From positions 62,001 through 126,000 of the forward strand of contig CANKMW010000012.1 of assembly GCA_947483555.1 (NCBI GenBank): 64,000 nt of DNA, read 5' to 3'. Source of the stretch: Myxococcales bacterium. Lineage in GTDB: Bacteria > Myxococcota_A > Polyangia > Haliangiales > Haliangiaceae. This document shows, piece after piece, positions 1 to 8,347 of this stretch. A program made the position numbers and the translations under genes. How positions within the stretch are numbered: position 1 is the first letter of the stretch; each line of letters opens with the position of its first letter. The notes beneath the pieces were generated by a model. That model had not been told where the DNA came from. It saw nothing but the letters and a program-made list of their open reading frames with translations, and ran no database searches.

Positions 1-173
1 GCGTCGGACGCAGCGGCGTCGCCCCCACCCCCATCGGGGTCAGGCGCACCGCCATCGTCGAATCGCGCGTCGATCGCGGCACCGTCCGGGTCGTCGGGTC
101 GCGCGTTCGTCGCGCATGCCGCTGCGCACACCAAGGCGAGAAGGAACGTTGGTGGGCTGGCGGACGGCGACAT
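1..173 (-). CDS. Secreted lipoprotein, N-terminal part only
   Basis: The reading frame starts at an ATG whose first base is 173 and runs off the left edge after 57 codons. The start has a hydrophobic segment TFLLALVCAAAC, with a lipobox (AAAC) whose Cys is residue 20. An Asp/Ala/Gly-rich stretch follows (DDPDG, DARFDDGG, DPDGGGDAAASD), typical of the linker after the lipid anchor in Myxococcota lipoproteins. The functional domain lies outside the window, so no role can be given. It is transcribed divergently from the EEP lipoprotein gene at 486. The lipobox and linker are seen directly; lipidation and export are inferred. Confidence 0.6.
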   Translation of the reverse strand, partial: MSPSASPPTFLLALVCAAACATNARPDDPDGAAIDARFDDGGAPDPDGGGGDAAASD

Positions 174-485
174 GCGACGTCACCGTACGCGCGGGGGCAG
201 CTCGGCCCAATGACACGGCGATGACACGCCTCCTACAGCGCGGCCCCCGGCACGAGACGCGTGACGATCAGTCCTTCTCGCTCTTGAGGCGATCCAGCGC
301 TTCGGCTCGGTGCTCAACCTCAACGTCCACTTCCACACGCTCATCCTTGACAGGGATCGTGGACCGCGTGGCGCGACGGCCAGCTCGCTCGACGGCGCCA
401 CCGCGTCGCGTTTGGCAACGCGGGCGCGACCGGGACGCGACCGGGCGCCCGATCTCGATGGCTTGCGGCGGGCCCGCGCGTTGCA
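174..485. other. Intergenic region holding a transposase scrap
   Basis: This 312-bp gap separates two divergent lipoprotein genes. The only recognisable content is the IS91-like transposase remnant at 271-351. I see no convincing promoter hexamers, hairpins or RNA gene in the remainder. Confidence 0.5.
271..351 (+). pseudogene. Remnant of an IS91/Y2-type transposase
   Basis: This stretch reads VLLALEAIQRFGSVLNLNVH followed by FHTLILD. The pattern RFGSxLNLNxHFHTLxLD is a hallmark segment of IS91-family (Y2_Tnp) transposases that are common in delta-proteobacterial genomes. A stop codon lies 7 bases upstream, and the family continuation (usually GVF or GVY) is lost right after LILD, so only about 27 codons survive. 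No start, terminal repeat or second domain is visible. The match is from memory of the family. Confidence 0.6.
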
Positions 486-1748
486 ATGGATCGCCAGATG
501 ACGTGCCCGACCGCTCGCTCCGCCACGCGGCCCGCGATCGCGCCGGCCAGGCGCCACGCGTTGGTGCTGGTCGGGGGTTTCGCGCTCGGCGCCTGCGCGC
601 CGAGCGTCGCGGGGATGGGTGCGCCCGACGCCGTCGGCGAGCCCCCGGGCGACGCCGCCGTCGTCACGACCGACGGCGGCGGCGACGCGGCGTCGCCGGA
701 GCAGCTCGGCGTGTTGTCCCTCAACCTGCACTGTCTGAAGACGGAGGGCACCGCGTTCACGACCAACGCAGCCCGCTTCGCCGCGATCGCGGCCGCGGTG
801 AGCACCGAGCACATCGACGTCGTGCTGGCGCAGGAGGTCTGCGTGAGCGCCACGGAGAATGCACACACGATGCTCGTCGCGGCGCTCGCGAACGCGACCG
901 GGGCGACCTGGTCGAGCACCGTCGCCTTGGCCCACCGGGCCTGGGACGGCTCCGCGGACCAGGCCGACGAGTACGTGGCGATCTTCTCGCGCGACGCACT
1001 CTCCGCGCCGCGCCAGACGGTCCACCGCGCGCAGGGCAGCCTGCGCCGCGTCATGCTCGGTGCGACGGTCGCGACGCGGTTGACCAGCCCAGCCGGCGCT
1101 GCCCTGCCGGTGCGGGTCTACACCGTGCACCTCGATCATGAGGACGCGGTCGTGCGCGCCGCGCAGGGCCGCGAGGTCGCCAGCGCCGCGATGGTCGAAT
1201 CCGACAACGAGCAGATCGCCATCGAGGCCGGAGACGGCGCGGTCGCGCTGCCGCTGCTCGTCGGCGGCGACTTCAACGCGCGGCTCCTCGGCGAGGCGCC
1301 GCAGGCGCTGGTCGAGCTCGGGTTCGTGGCGGCCAGCGGCAGCGCGCAGACCACCCGCATCGATCACGTCTTCTCGCACCGGAGCGCGCCGCTCGCGCCC
1401 GCGCTCGCGGTCGAGCTGTTCGAGGGCGCCGCCGCGGTGTCGGACCATCCCGGCGTCCTGGTCCGCTTCGTTCCGGCGCCGCCGCAGCCGGTGCGGCTCA
1501 CGCGGGTCGTCGCCTCGGGGACGTTCCCGCTGCCGCTCTCGGTTCGTGGCGATCGGGCGCCGCTGTCGTGGGATCGCGGGTGGCCCGCGTTTCCTGCCGC
1601 CGGGGCTGGGGTCGCCGTGGTGACCAGCGAGATGCCGGCCGCGGCGTTCGCCTACAAGTTCCTGCGCCAGGATGCCGACTGGGCGATCGGCGGCAACGTG
1701 ATCGGCGCCGGCGAGGCCGACAACGTCTCGACGCCGTCGTTCCCGTGA
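486..1748 (+). CDS. Lipoprotein of the endonuclease/exonuclease/phosphatase (EEP) fold
   Basis: The 420-aa protein starts with a hydrophobic segment and a lipobox LGAC (Cys about residue 37), then a Gly/Asp/Ala linker to about residue 70. The rest follows the EEP (DNase I/sphingomyelinase/inositol phosphatase) plan. It has LSLNLHC near residue 77, the metal-binding Glu in LAQE near 117, VYTVHLDH near 210, GGDFNA near 259, IDHVF near 295 and SDHPG near 318. These include the expected catalytic Asn, Glu, Asp and His residues. The protein is probably a metal-dependent phosphodiesterase on the cell surface; nuclease versus lipid phosphatase cannot be told from sequence. The start could also be the internal ATG at 498. 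Confidence 0.85.
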   Translation: MDRQMTCPTARSATRPAIAPARRHALVLVGGFALGACAPSVAGMGAPDAVGEPPGDAAVVTTDGGGDAASPEQLGVLSLNLHCLKTEGTAFTTNAARFAAIAAAVSTEHIDVVLAQEVCVSATENAHTMLVAALANATGATWSSTVALAHRAWDGSADQADEYVAIFSRDALSAPRQTVHRAQGSLRRVMLGATVATRLTSPAGAALPVRVYTVHLDHEDAVVRAAQGREVASAAMVESDNEQIAIEAGDGAVALPLLVGGDFNARLLGEAPQALVELGFVAASGSAQTTRIDHVFSHRSAPLAPALAVELFEGAAAVSDHPGVLVRFVPAPPQPVRLTRVVASGTFPLPLSVRGDRAPLSWDRGWPAFPAAGAGVAVVTSEMPAAAFAYKFLRQDADWAIGGNVIGAGEADNVSTPSFP

Positions 1749-1787
1749 CCCCGGTATCGTGGCTGCGGGCGATGCCGGGCCGGAGCT

Positions 1788-1801
1788 GATCAAACTTGAT
1801 C
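1788..1801. promoter_or_regulatory. 14-bp palindrome upstream of the Cys-rich lipoprotein
   Basis: GATCAA-AC-TTGATC is a perfect inverted repeat about 40 bases before the next gene. It is followed by two more GATC-centred half sites (AGATCA near 1808 and CGATCG near 1817). The arrangement suits a dimeric regulator. No regulator can be named. Confidence 0.3.
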
Positions 1802-1838
1802 GTAACCAGATCAATCCGATCGGGGTAGCGTGCGCGCG

Positions 1839-2333
1839 ATGGTCACGCGCCGAACACGGCTACTCTTAGCGTTGCTGGTCGGGTCCCCGTCCGTCACCTC
1901 GTGCGACGGCGCCAGCGACTCGATCGTCGATGCCGCGGTGGGCGACGCGACCTCGGCGATCGACGCCGGGGCCGGGGCCGGGATCGATGCGCGACCGCCG
2001 ACCGGCTGCGTGGTCGTGGTCGCGACCACCGGCGCGGCCTGCGCAGCGGACTGCGAGGCCCACCTCTTTCTTCCCGGCGGCAGGTCGTTCTGCACCCTGA
2101 CCTGCGCTGGTGACGGCGCTTGCACGCCCTACGGCGCCAACCTCACCTGTGCGACCGAGGTCGGCACCTGCATGCCGCGCTGCTCGGACGACGCCGGCTG
2201 TCAGGCGGCCGGCTTCCCGCGCTGCCATCCCGTCGGCTCGTTCTGCGATACGCTGCCGCCCTGCTCGACGGACGCGCAGTGCGGGGACGTGGGGCTCGCC
2301 CGCTGCGTGATGCCCGGCGCCTACTGCACGTGA
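1839..2333 (+). CDS. Cysteine-rich secreted lipoprotein
   Basis: A 164-aa protein if started at ATG 1839; a GTG nine bases upstream is also in frame. A hydrophobic signal LLLALLVGSPSVTSC places the lipobox Cys about residue 22. An Asp/Ala/Gly linker runs to about 55. Its remaining roughly 110 residues hold many cysteines in spaced pairs (CAADC, CTLTC, PRCSDDAGC, RCHPVGSFC, CSTDAQCGD). This resembles the short disulfide-rich repeats of Myxococcota surface proteins. No catalytic motif is visible. Probably an extracellular disulfide-bonded protein of unknown role. Confidence 0.75.
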   Translation: MVTRRTRLLLALLVGSPSVTSCDGASDSIVDAAVGDATSAIDAGAGAGIDARPPTGCVVVVATTGAACAADCEAHLFLPGGRSFCTLTCAGDGACTPYGANLTCATEVGTCMPRCSDDAGCQAAGFPRCHPVGSFCDTLPPCSTDAQCGDVGLARCVMPGAYCT

Positions 2334-2358
2334 TCCGCGCAGGCCGGCCGGTGCGCTC

Positions 2359-3852
2359 ATGTTCATGAACACCACGATCGCAACCATCGGGGTCTCGGCG
2401 GCGCTGGCGGCGTGTGGCGACGGCCGCGGTGCGCCGCCCGACGGTGCCGGCGATCCGCCACGACTGGTCAGCATCGCGGCGGTGGAGGACGGCTGGTTGC
2501 GAGGCGACCTGCACGTGCACACCAACTACTCGGACGACGCGCTCCGGCAGTCGGGCGACTGGATGCGGGGCTCCCTGGACATCGTCGGGGCGTGGCGCGA
2601 CCAGGCGTGGCTGGCCAAGAATCCGACGTTGGTCGACGATCACCTGCACTTCGTCGCCATCACCGACCACCGCACCACCGCCGGGACCGCCGACCCGGAG
2701 TTCCATGCCGACGACCTGATCGTGATCGGCGGCGAAGAGTTCGGCAGCGACGGCCACGCCGGCGTGTGGGGCACGCGAACCCACGTCGCGCACGAGCCCC
2801 AGGCGACCGAGACGGCGAACCAGCGCGTCGCCGACGCCATCGGCGAGGTGCATGATCAAGGAGGACTGTTCTCGATCAACCACCCGGCAGCGGAAGGCGA
2901 CATCTGGGCGTGGGACATCGCCGAGTTCGATGCCATCGAGGTGTGGAACGGTCCCTGGTCGCTGGCCACCGCTGATCTGACCGAGGCGCGTCTCGACGAG
3001 GCGGTCATGGCGCGCGGTGTCGAGAACCCGGCGATCCGGGTCGCCACCCGAGTCGGCGGCGCGGGCCGCAATGCGCAGGCGGTGCGATTCTGGCAAGCGT
3101 ACCTGTCGCGTGGGATCCACGTGCCGCCGGTCGGTGGCAGCGATCGTCATGCGCTGTTCCCGGCCGGGATGCCGACCACCTACGTGCTGGCCCCATCGCG
3201 CGACCAGGCCGGCGTCCTCGCCGGGATCGCCGCCGGCACGACCTTCGTGTCGCGGTCCCCGATCGGGCCGCAGGTGGTGCTGTCGGCTCGGATCGACGAC
3301 CGCGTGTACGCCATGGGCGCGGCGCTCCCCAGCGCGACGCAGGTGGAGATCCAGTGGCGGGTCGCGCGTGCCCGCGGTGGCTTTCTTCGCCTGGTCAGCG
3401 GCGCCGTGGATCCGTCGATGCCGGCGCCCGCGATCGTGCACCGGGTCTACCTCGCCAGCGATGACGTGTCGGGAACGTTCGTGTGGACACCGCCGGTGAC
3501 CGGCGCCTGGCTCCACGCCGTGGTCGTCGAGCCGCTGCCCACCGACTATCCCGCCGAGCTCGAAGACCTGGTCCGGGAGCTGACCACGTTCTCCAACGGG
3601 AGTTTCGGGGGCATCGCCAACGTCCTCGCGTCGCTGACCGACATCGGGGCGATCCTCGATCCGCAGACCTGCGACCCGGAGCTGTGGAGCGAGTGGCGGC
3701 TGCAGTGCATGCCCGCCGATACCGAACCGCTGGGCAGCTTCTACGTGCCCGAACGGTTGCAGCCGCTGCTGGCGGTCGAGTTCAGCGATGCGCTGACCAC
3801 GGGCTTTGCGATGGGCGCCATCAGCGCGGCGTTCATGACCGCCGGTCCCTGA
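2359..3852 (+). CDS. CehA/McbA-type PHP-fold metallohydrolase lipoprotein
   Basis: This 497-aa protein has a signal with lipobox LAAC (Cys about 19) and then a PHP-like hydrolase domain. Metal-ligand motifs are in the usual order: GDLHVHTNYS (HVH at 52-54), AITDH near 101-104, GEEFGS near 127, INHP near 173-175, and GGSDRH near 258. These match the CehA/McbA family of secreted metallohydrolases, which includes carbaryl hydrolases and phosphoesterase-like enzymes. A C-terminal beta-rich part (residues about 320-400) looks like a binding module. The substrate is unknown. It sits 25 bases after the preceding lipoprotein on the same strand, so the two may be cotranscribed. Confidence 0.85.
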   Translation: MFMNTTIATIGVSAALAACGDGRGAPPDGAGDPPRLVSIAAVEDGWLRGDLHVHTNYSDDALRQSGDWMRGSLDIVGAWRDQAWLAKNPTLVDDHLHFVAITDHRTTAGTADPEFHADDLIVIGGEEFGSDGHAGVWGTRTHVAHEPQATETANQRVADAIGEVHDQGGLFSINHPAAEGDIWAWDIAEFDAIEVWNGPWSLATADLTEARLDEAVMARGVENPAIRVATRVGGAGRNAQAVRFWQAYLSRGIHVPPVGGSDRHALFPAGMPTTYVLAPSRDQAGVLAGIAAGTTFVSRSPIGPQVVLSARIDDRVYAMGAALPSATQVEIQWRVARARGGFLRLVSGAVDPSMPAPAIVHRVYLASDDVSGTFVWTPPVTGAWLHAVVVEPLPTDYPAELEDLVRELTTFSNGSFGGIANVLASLTDIGAILDPQTCDPELWSEWRLQCMPADTEPLGSFYVPERLQPLLAVEFSDALTTGFAMGAISAAFMTAGP

Positions 3853-3969
3853 CCGGGGGCGCCCGCCCCGGGATGGCCCGCGCATCGATCGGCGTGAGCC
3901 CGGCCACGCCGGCCGTGAGCGCGGCCACGCCGGGCGTGACTCGCCGCGCCGCGCTGGTACCCTGGCGCG

Positions 3970-5001
3970 ATGCCGCCGCGACCTCGACCGATCCGCGGGC
4001 GCGCCGCGGCGCTGGTCGCGGTCGGAGTCGGCGTGGTCGTCGCCGGGTGCACGCCCGCGACCGCCGAGCCCACCGCGCGCGGACCGACGGTCGCGATCGA
4101 GGCAACCGGCACCTGCCCCTCGGCGGCGATGGTGGCGGCCGCGATGCCGGCGCAGGTGCGGGTGGTGGCGGCCGCGCCGGGCGTCGACGTGTTGACGATC
4201 GTCGCGCGCGATGGCGGGGCGATCGCGCGCCTCACCACCGCGGGCGCGGCGCCGCTCGAGGCCCAGCTCGACGGCCGTGACTGCGCGGTGCTGGCCGCGG
4301 CGGCCGCGGCGCTCGCCGATGCCTGGTTCGTCGAGCTGGTGGCCCCGGCGCTGCCCGCGGTGGCCGCGACACCTCCGGCACCGGATCCGGCGCCGGCACC
4401 GTCCGTCGCCGCACCGCTCCCGATCAGCGCGCCCGCGGCGGTCGAGCACCCGCCGACCACGCCGGCCCCCCACGCCGCGCGCTGGGCCATCGCGGTCGGA
4501 CGCGCGATCGCCGCCGACCCCGGCCTCGATGGAGCGGCGACCTCGACCGCGCTCGATCTGGCCTGGCGCTCGCCGTGGCGCGCGACCCGGCTGCGCGGCC
4601 GCCTCGACTGGGGCGACGCCGCCACCCTGCCCGCGGCGACCCCGAGCGCGCTGCCGGTGGCGCGTCGGGCCTGGACCGTGGCGTTGACCGCGGGCCGCCG
4701 CCTCGATCGCGGCCGGCTGTGGCTCGACGGCGCCGGCGGCCTCGGCCTGGTGCTGAGCCACATCGATCCGAGCGCAGCGGCCGCGACCGCGACGATGCGC
4801 CTGCATCCGACCGTCGCCGCCAGCGGGGCGGCGGGGCTGCACCTCGGCCTCGGCATCTCGCTGCGCCTGGAGCTGGGCGCCCGCGGCTTCCCGGTCCGCG
4901 ATCGCTACACCCTGCCGCCCATGACCGTGGCCCGGTCGCCGTGGGCGGAGCTGACGGCGGCGGCCGGCCTCGAAGTGGCGCTCGGTGAACGAAGCTGGTG
5001 A
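3970..5001 (+). CDS. Lipoprotein of unknown function upstream of an ECF sigma gene
   Basis: The 343-aa protein has a hydrophobic signal ending in lipobox VAGC (Cys about 24). An Ala/Val-rich first domain follows (residues about 35-130), then a Pro/Ala linker near 130-165 and a C-terminal half of alternating strands (RWAIAVGRAIAAD, WTVALTAGRRLD, LRLELGARGFPV) that looks like an outer-membrane beta-barrel-like domain. Its last 17 bases overlap the GTG start of the sigma-factor gene, so the two are cotranscribed. A role in surface sensing for the sigma/anti-sigma pair is inferred from position only. Confidence 0.7.
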   Translation: MPPRPRPIRGRAAALVAVGVGVVVAGCTPATAEPTARGPTVAIEATGTCPSAAMVAAAMPAQVRVVAAAPGVDVLTIVARDGGAIARLTTAGAAPLEAQLDGRDCAVLAAAAAALADAWFVELVAPALPAVAATPPAPDPAPAPSVAAPLPISAPAAVEHPPTTPAPHAARWAIAVGRAIAADPGLDGAATSTALDLAWRSPWRATRLRGRLDWGDAATLPAATPSALPVARRAWTVALTAGRRLDRGRLWLDGAGGLGLVLSHIDPSAAAATATMRLHPTVAASGAAGLHLGLGISLRLELGARGFPVRDRYTLPPMTVARSPWAELTAAAGLEVALGERSW

Positions 5002-5620
5002 TCGATCGGGCGCGCTCGCGCCACGATCCGGGGACGCCCCCGTGCGCTCCGTGCACCCCACCACGCCCGAGCTCCCGCCGGCCACGCCCGCCATCGCCGG
5101 CGAACGTGACCTGGTGTGGGCGACGCTGTACCAGCGCCACATCGAACACGTCTATCGCCTGGTCCGGCGCGCCGGCGTGGCCGAGGCCGACGCCGAGGAC
5201 GTGACCCAGCGCGTGTTCCTGCGCGTCCACGACCTGCTCGCGAAGACCACCGAGGTGCTCCATCCCGTGGCCTGGTTGCGCGCCGTCACCATCCGCGTCG
5301 TCGCCGAGCACCACCGCTTCTGGCGGCTGCGCCGGGTCAAGCAGTGGGTGGTCGAGGCCGGGGCCGCGCTGGGGCCGCGCGTGCCGACGCCGGAGGACCG
5401 CGCCACCGCCAGCCAGGAGCAGGTGCGGGTGGCCGACGTGCTGACCCGGATGAGCCCCAAGCTGCGCGACGTGCTGGTGCTGGCCGAGCTCGAGGAGCTG
5501 CCGGCCAGCGAGGTCGCGACCATCCTCGGCGTGCCCACCAACACGGTGCGCTCGCGCCACCGCCTGGCGCGCGATCAGTTCGCGCGGCTGTGGGCGCGGC
5601 GCCACGGAGCGTGGCCATGA
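4985..5620 (+). CDS. ECF-type RNA polymerase sigma factor
   Basis: The 211-aa protein has sigma region 2 at about residues 40-105 (LYQRHIEHVYRLVRRAGV, DAEDVTQRVFLRVHDLL) and region 4 at about 150-200 (MSPKLRDVLVLAELEELP, SEVATILGVPTNTVRSRHRLAR). This is the two-domain ECF layout, redirecting core RNA polymerase to a small regulon. The GTG at 4985 overlaps the upstream gene by 17 bases; another in-frame GTG at 5042 would drop an unstructured Pro-rich N-terminus. The stop overlaps the next ATG (ATGA), which ties it to the FecR-like partner. Confidence 0.92.
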   Translation: MNEAGDRSGALAPRSGDAPVRSVHPTTPELPPATPAIAGERDLVWATLYQRHIEHVYRLVRRAGVAEADAEDVTQRVFLRVHDLLAKTTEVLHPVAWLRAVTIRVVAEHHRFWRLRRVKQWVVEAGAALGPRVPTPEDRATASQEQVRVADVLTRMSPKLRDVLVLAELEELPASEVATILGVPTNTVRSRHRLARDQFARLWARRHGAWP

Positions 5621-6564
5621 GCGGCACCGAGCGCGAGCCCGGGCCGTGGCAGGCGCTGCGCGACGTGGCGATCCCGCCCGGCATGCGCGGGCGGGTCCGC
5701 GACGGCGTCGAGGGTGCCCTCGACCGCGCGGCGTTCGCGCGACGTCGCCCGGTGCGGGCGCGGCGCTGGGTGCTGGGCGCGGCGGCGGCGGCGAGCGCGA
5801 TGGCGGCCGCGATCGTGGCCGCGATGTTGGTCCGGACTCCGGACAACCTGGCCGCGACGATCGCTCCCCCCGCACCGACCGCGCCCATCGCGGCCGCCGG
5901 GGTGCCGCCGCGCACGGTCGCCGTCGCCGCCGGCGAGCGCGTCGTGCTGTCGCTGGCCCGCGGCCACGTGTCGATGCGCGGCCCGGCCGACGCGGTCATG
6001 GACGGCGCCGCGGTGACCCTGCTCCGCGGCACGCTCGACGTGCTGGGGCAGGTCGAGGTCCGCGGCCCGACCTGCAGCGCGCAGATCGACGGCACCGCGG
6101 CGGTCTCGGTGATCGGCGCGACGCTGGTGGTGCGACGCTTCGCCGGCTCGGTGCAGCTGAGCCAGGCCGCGGTCGACTGCCAGGTGCTCGAGGTCGACGG
6201 GCCGAGCGCGCCCGCGCCGCCGCCGCCGCCGCGCGTCGCGCCGCCGCGCCCGCCGGCCCCGATCGCCGACCATCGGACCGCCCCGGCCGCGCCGGATCCG
6301 CTCGCCGCCGCGGTCGCCGCCTACCGCGACGCCGCCGCGCTCGAGGCGCTCGATCCGGCGACGGCGCTGGAGGCGTGGCGCGCGTGGCTCGTGCGGTGGC
6401 CGGACAGCGCGCTCGCCCACAGCGTCGAGCTGCGCATGCTCGGCGTCCTCGGCCGACTCGGCCGCCACGCCGAGGCCACCGCGCGCGCCCGCGCCTTCCT
6501 GCGCCGCTACCCCGACAGCCCGCGCCGCGCCGACGTCGAGCGCCTGCTGGGGGCGGCGCCGTGA
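5617..6564 (+). CDS. FecR-like anti-sigma partner with C-terminal TPR-like helices
   Basis: This 315-aa protein starts inside the sigma-factor stop (ATGA overlap). Residues about 1-45 are cytoplasmic and basic, and residues 48-70 form one membrane helix (VLGAAAAASAMAAAIVAAML). A FecR-type beta domain follows (RTVAVAAGERVVLSLARGHVSM, VTLLRGTLDVLG). A Pro/Ala linker near 200-225 leads to a helical C-terminus (AYRDAAALEALDP, ALEAWRAWLVRWPDSALAHSVEL, RRYPDSPRRADVERLL) with the periodicity of YbgF-like TPRs. Position, single TM helix and FecR domain suggest a membrane-bound sigma regulator that reads an envelope signal. Confidence 0.82.
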   Translation: MSGTEREPGPWQALRDVAIPPGMRGRVRDGVEGALDRAAFARRRPVRARRWVLGAAAAASAMAAAIVAAMLVRTPDNLAATIAPPAPTAPIAAAGVPPRTVAVAAGERVVLSLARGHVSMRGPADAVMDGAAVTLLRGTLDVLGQVEVRGPTCSAQIDGTAAVSVIGATLVVRRFAGSVQLSQAAVDCQVLEVDGPSAPAPPPPPRVAPPRPPAPIADHRTAPAAPDPLAAAVAAYRDAAALEALDPATALEAWRAWLVRWPDSALAHSVELRMLGVLGRLGRHAEATARARAFLRRYPDSPRRADVERLLGAAP

Positions 6565-6770
6565 TCGGTCGCGACCTCGTCGTCGTTCTGTTCGCGCTGA
6601 CGGCGTCGGGCTGCGAGCTCGAGGTCCCGCTCGGCCCCGAGGTCGACGCCACCGCCGACGGCGACGGCGGCCCGGCGGCGGACGGCGGCAGCGACGACGC
6701 CGACGATGGCGGCCCGGCGTTCGACGCCGTCGATCTCGACGGCGTCGCCGACGACGCCGGGATCGACTGA
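6561..6770 (+). CDS. Small Asp/Gly-rich lipoprotein
   Basis: A 69-aa open frame begins at GTG 6561, overlapping the stop of the FecR-like gene (GTGA). It encodes a short signal with lipobox ASGC (Cys about 18). About 50 residues follow that are almost only Asp, Ala and Gly. No folded domain is predicted. Tight coupling makes it the fourth member of the lipoprotein-sigma-FecR operon. The protein may be just an anchored acidic tail; its function is unknown. Confidence 0.6.
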   Translation: MIGRDLVVVLFALTASGCELEVPLGPEVDATADGDGGPAADGGSDDADDGGPAFDAVDLDGVADDAGID

Positions 6771-6836
6771 CGGCCGAACGCCAGATCGACCGATCGCTCC
6801 ACCGACCTCGCGCCACTACCGGTGCGGAGGAACGCG

Positions 6837-7220
6837 ATGACCCGATCGAGCCTGACCCTGACCGCGCTGAGCATGTTGCTCGGCGGCGCCCTGACCGCCT
6901 GCACCATCTACACCAGCGACCACGCGAGTCCCGACACCTGGACGCCCGACGGCGGTCCGGGCCCGGGCGCCGGCGACGACGGCGGCTCGGGGTGCGGCTG
7001 CACCTCCGGAGACTGCGACGGCGGTCCCGGTCCCGGCGACGACGGCGGCTGGTGGACCGACGACGGCGGCCCCGGCGACGGCGGCGAACCGTGGCTCCCC
7101 GACGGCGGCCCCGGCGACGGCGACGGCGGCGGTCCCGGTCCCGGCGACGGCGGCTGGTGGACCGACGACGGCGGCCCCGGCGACGGCGGCGAACCGTGGC
7201 TCCCCGACGGCGGTTTCTGA
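6837..7220 (+). CDS. Gly/Asp/Pro/Trp repeat lipoprotein
   Basis: Start chosen at ATG 6837 because GGAGGA (6826-6831) lies 5 bases upstream; an upstream in-frame GTG at 6822 lacks such a site. The 127-aa product has a signal with lipobox LTAC (Cys about 22), one Cys-x-Cys-rich turn (GCGCTSGDC), then low-complexity sequence built on PGDGG, WWTDDGG and EPWLPDGG. A roughly 25-residue unit occurs twice almost unchanged. No enzyme motif is present. Likely a disordered surface protein with clustered tryptophans. Confidence 0.7.
   Translation: MTRSSLTLTALSMLLGGALTACTIYTSDHASPDTWTPDGGPGPGAGDDGGSGCGCTSGDCDGGPGPGDDGGWWTDDGGPGDGGEPWLPDGGPGDGDGGGPGPGDGGWWTDDGGPGDGGEPWLPDGGF
7023..7214 (+). repeat. Two near-identical internal repeats
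   Basis: The copy at 7023-7109 and the copy at 7131-7214 encode the same PGDGGWWTDD, GGPGDGGEP and WLPDGG run. They differ mainly by one extra GAC codon in the first copy. DNA identity is nearly complete, which points to recent duplication within the gene. Confidence 0.85.
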
Positions 7221-7370
7221 TCGAGCGAAGGCCCGAGCGCGACCGACAACGAGATGTGCATGGCGATCGGGTATTTCTTCCCCGCGACCGCGCCGACATT
7301 CTGTTTCAATGACACGCTGGTCAACTGACCCGCTCCCCCGCGCCTGCCCGACCCGGCGCGAGGACGCCGG

Positions 7371-8258
7371 ATGACCGCGACCGCCCCGACCCTCGAGCTG
7401 ACCCTGGACCGTGACCCGGCGGAGCTGCGGCGCGCACGCCTGGCGGCGGCGCCGACGATGATCTTCCCGCTCGAGACGACCACCGTCGACCTCGAGCTGG
7501 GCCGGGCTCGGACCCGACTCGATCGCACCGCGTTCGCGGTGGTCCCGGCGGGCGCGCGTTTCCGCGTCGTGTCACGGAGCCCGGCGCCCAAGGTCGTGAC
7601 GCTGCTGGTGTCGGCCGCGGCCCGCGAACACGTGGAGCGCGAGTATGCGCCCCACGTCGACCCCGCCGAGCTCGCCGCGGTCCTGAGCGCGCCGCGGGTG
7701 CTGCGGCGTACGCGCTGGGTCGACGAGCTCGTGCACCGGTACCTGTTCGAACGCGACGTGTGCGAACGCCACGGCACCCTCGCCGCCCGCTTCCTGGAGC
7801 TCGAGCTGACCAAGGAGCTCTACTTCCTCGGTCAGGAGCACCGCCTGGGCCGGACGCGCGCTCCGGTGGTCGGTGAGGGCAGCCGGCTGGTCGAGCGCGC
7901 CCGCGCCGCGCTCGAGTCGTCCCTGTTCGAGCCGTTCACGATGTCGGCGCTGGCGCGGGCGTGCCACGCGAGCGAGTCGACGCTGCTGCGCGCGTTCCGC
8001 CGCGAGCTCGGGGTGGCGCCGGGAGCCTACGTCCGCGAGCGTCGCCTCGACGAGGCGTTGCAACTGCTCGAGTCGGGGCGCTACAGCGTCGGCGAGGTCG
8101 CCGAGCGGGTCGGCTACCGCGGCCAGGCCGCGTTCGCCACGGCGTTCCAGCGCAAGTTCCACGTGCCGCCGTCGCGGGTGCGGCGGGTCTCGACCGGGAC
8201 GCCGCTACCGCCCCACGGGCGGCCGCCGAAGCGCCCCGGACGCGTCGGTGGCTCGTGA
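7371..8258 (+). CDS. AraC-family transcription regulator
   Basis: The 295-aa protein has an N-terminal cupin-like beta domain (residues about 1-120). A C-terminal AraC-type double helix-turn-helix lies at about 170-270: FTMSALARACHASESTLLRAFRR, GVAPGAYVRERRLDEALQLLE, then YSVGEVAERVGY and AAFATAFQRKFHVPPSRVRR, with the usual second-HTH signature. It acts as a DNA-binding activator or repressor responding to a ligand in the N-terminal domain. It lies 90 bases upstream of, and codirectional with, the GH28 gene, which suggests local control of a pectin-degrading enzyme; that link is inferred. Confidence 0.9.
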   Translation: MTATAPTLELTLDRDPAELRRARLAAAPTMIFPLETTTVDLELGRARTRLDRTAFAVVPAGARFRVVSRSPAPKVVTLLVSAAAREHVEREYAPHVDPAELAAVLSAPRVLRRTRWVDELVHRYLFERDVCERHGTLAARFLELELTKELYFLGQEHRLGRTRAPVVGEGSRLVERARAALESSLFEPFTMSALARACHASESTLLRAFRRELGVAPGAYVRERRLDEALQLLESGRYSVGEVAERVGYRGQAAFATAFQRKFHVPPSRVRRVSTGTPLPPHGRPPKRPGRVGGS

Positions 8259-8347
8259 GACGACCCGGCGGCCCGGTGACGGTTGCGCGCAAGCACGCGA
8301 CGGCGGCACGACAGCGTCCCGCCACCCGCGGTGCTCTCATCGCCGGC

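Noticed and set aside
2143-5142. 999-codon minus-strand frame
   Set aside because: Arg/Asp/Gly-rich shadow of the CehA-like and following genes, with no signal or domain.
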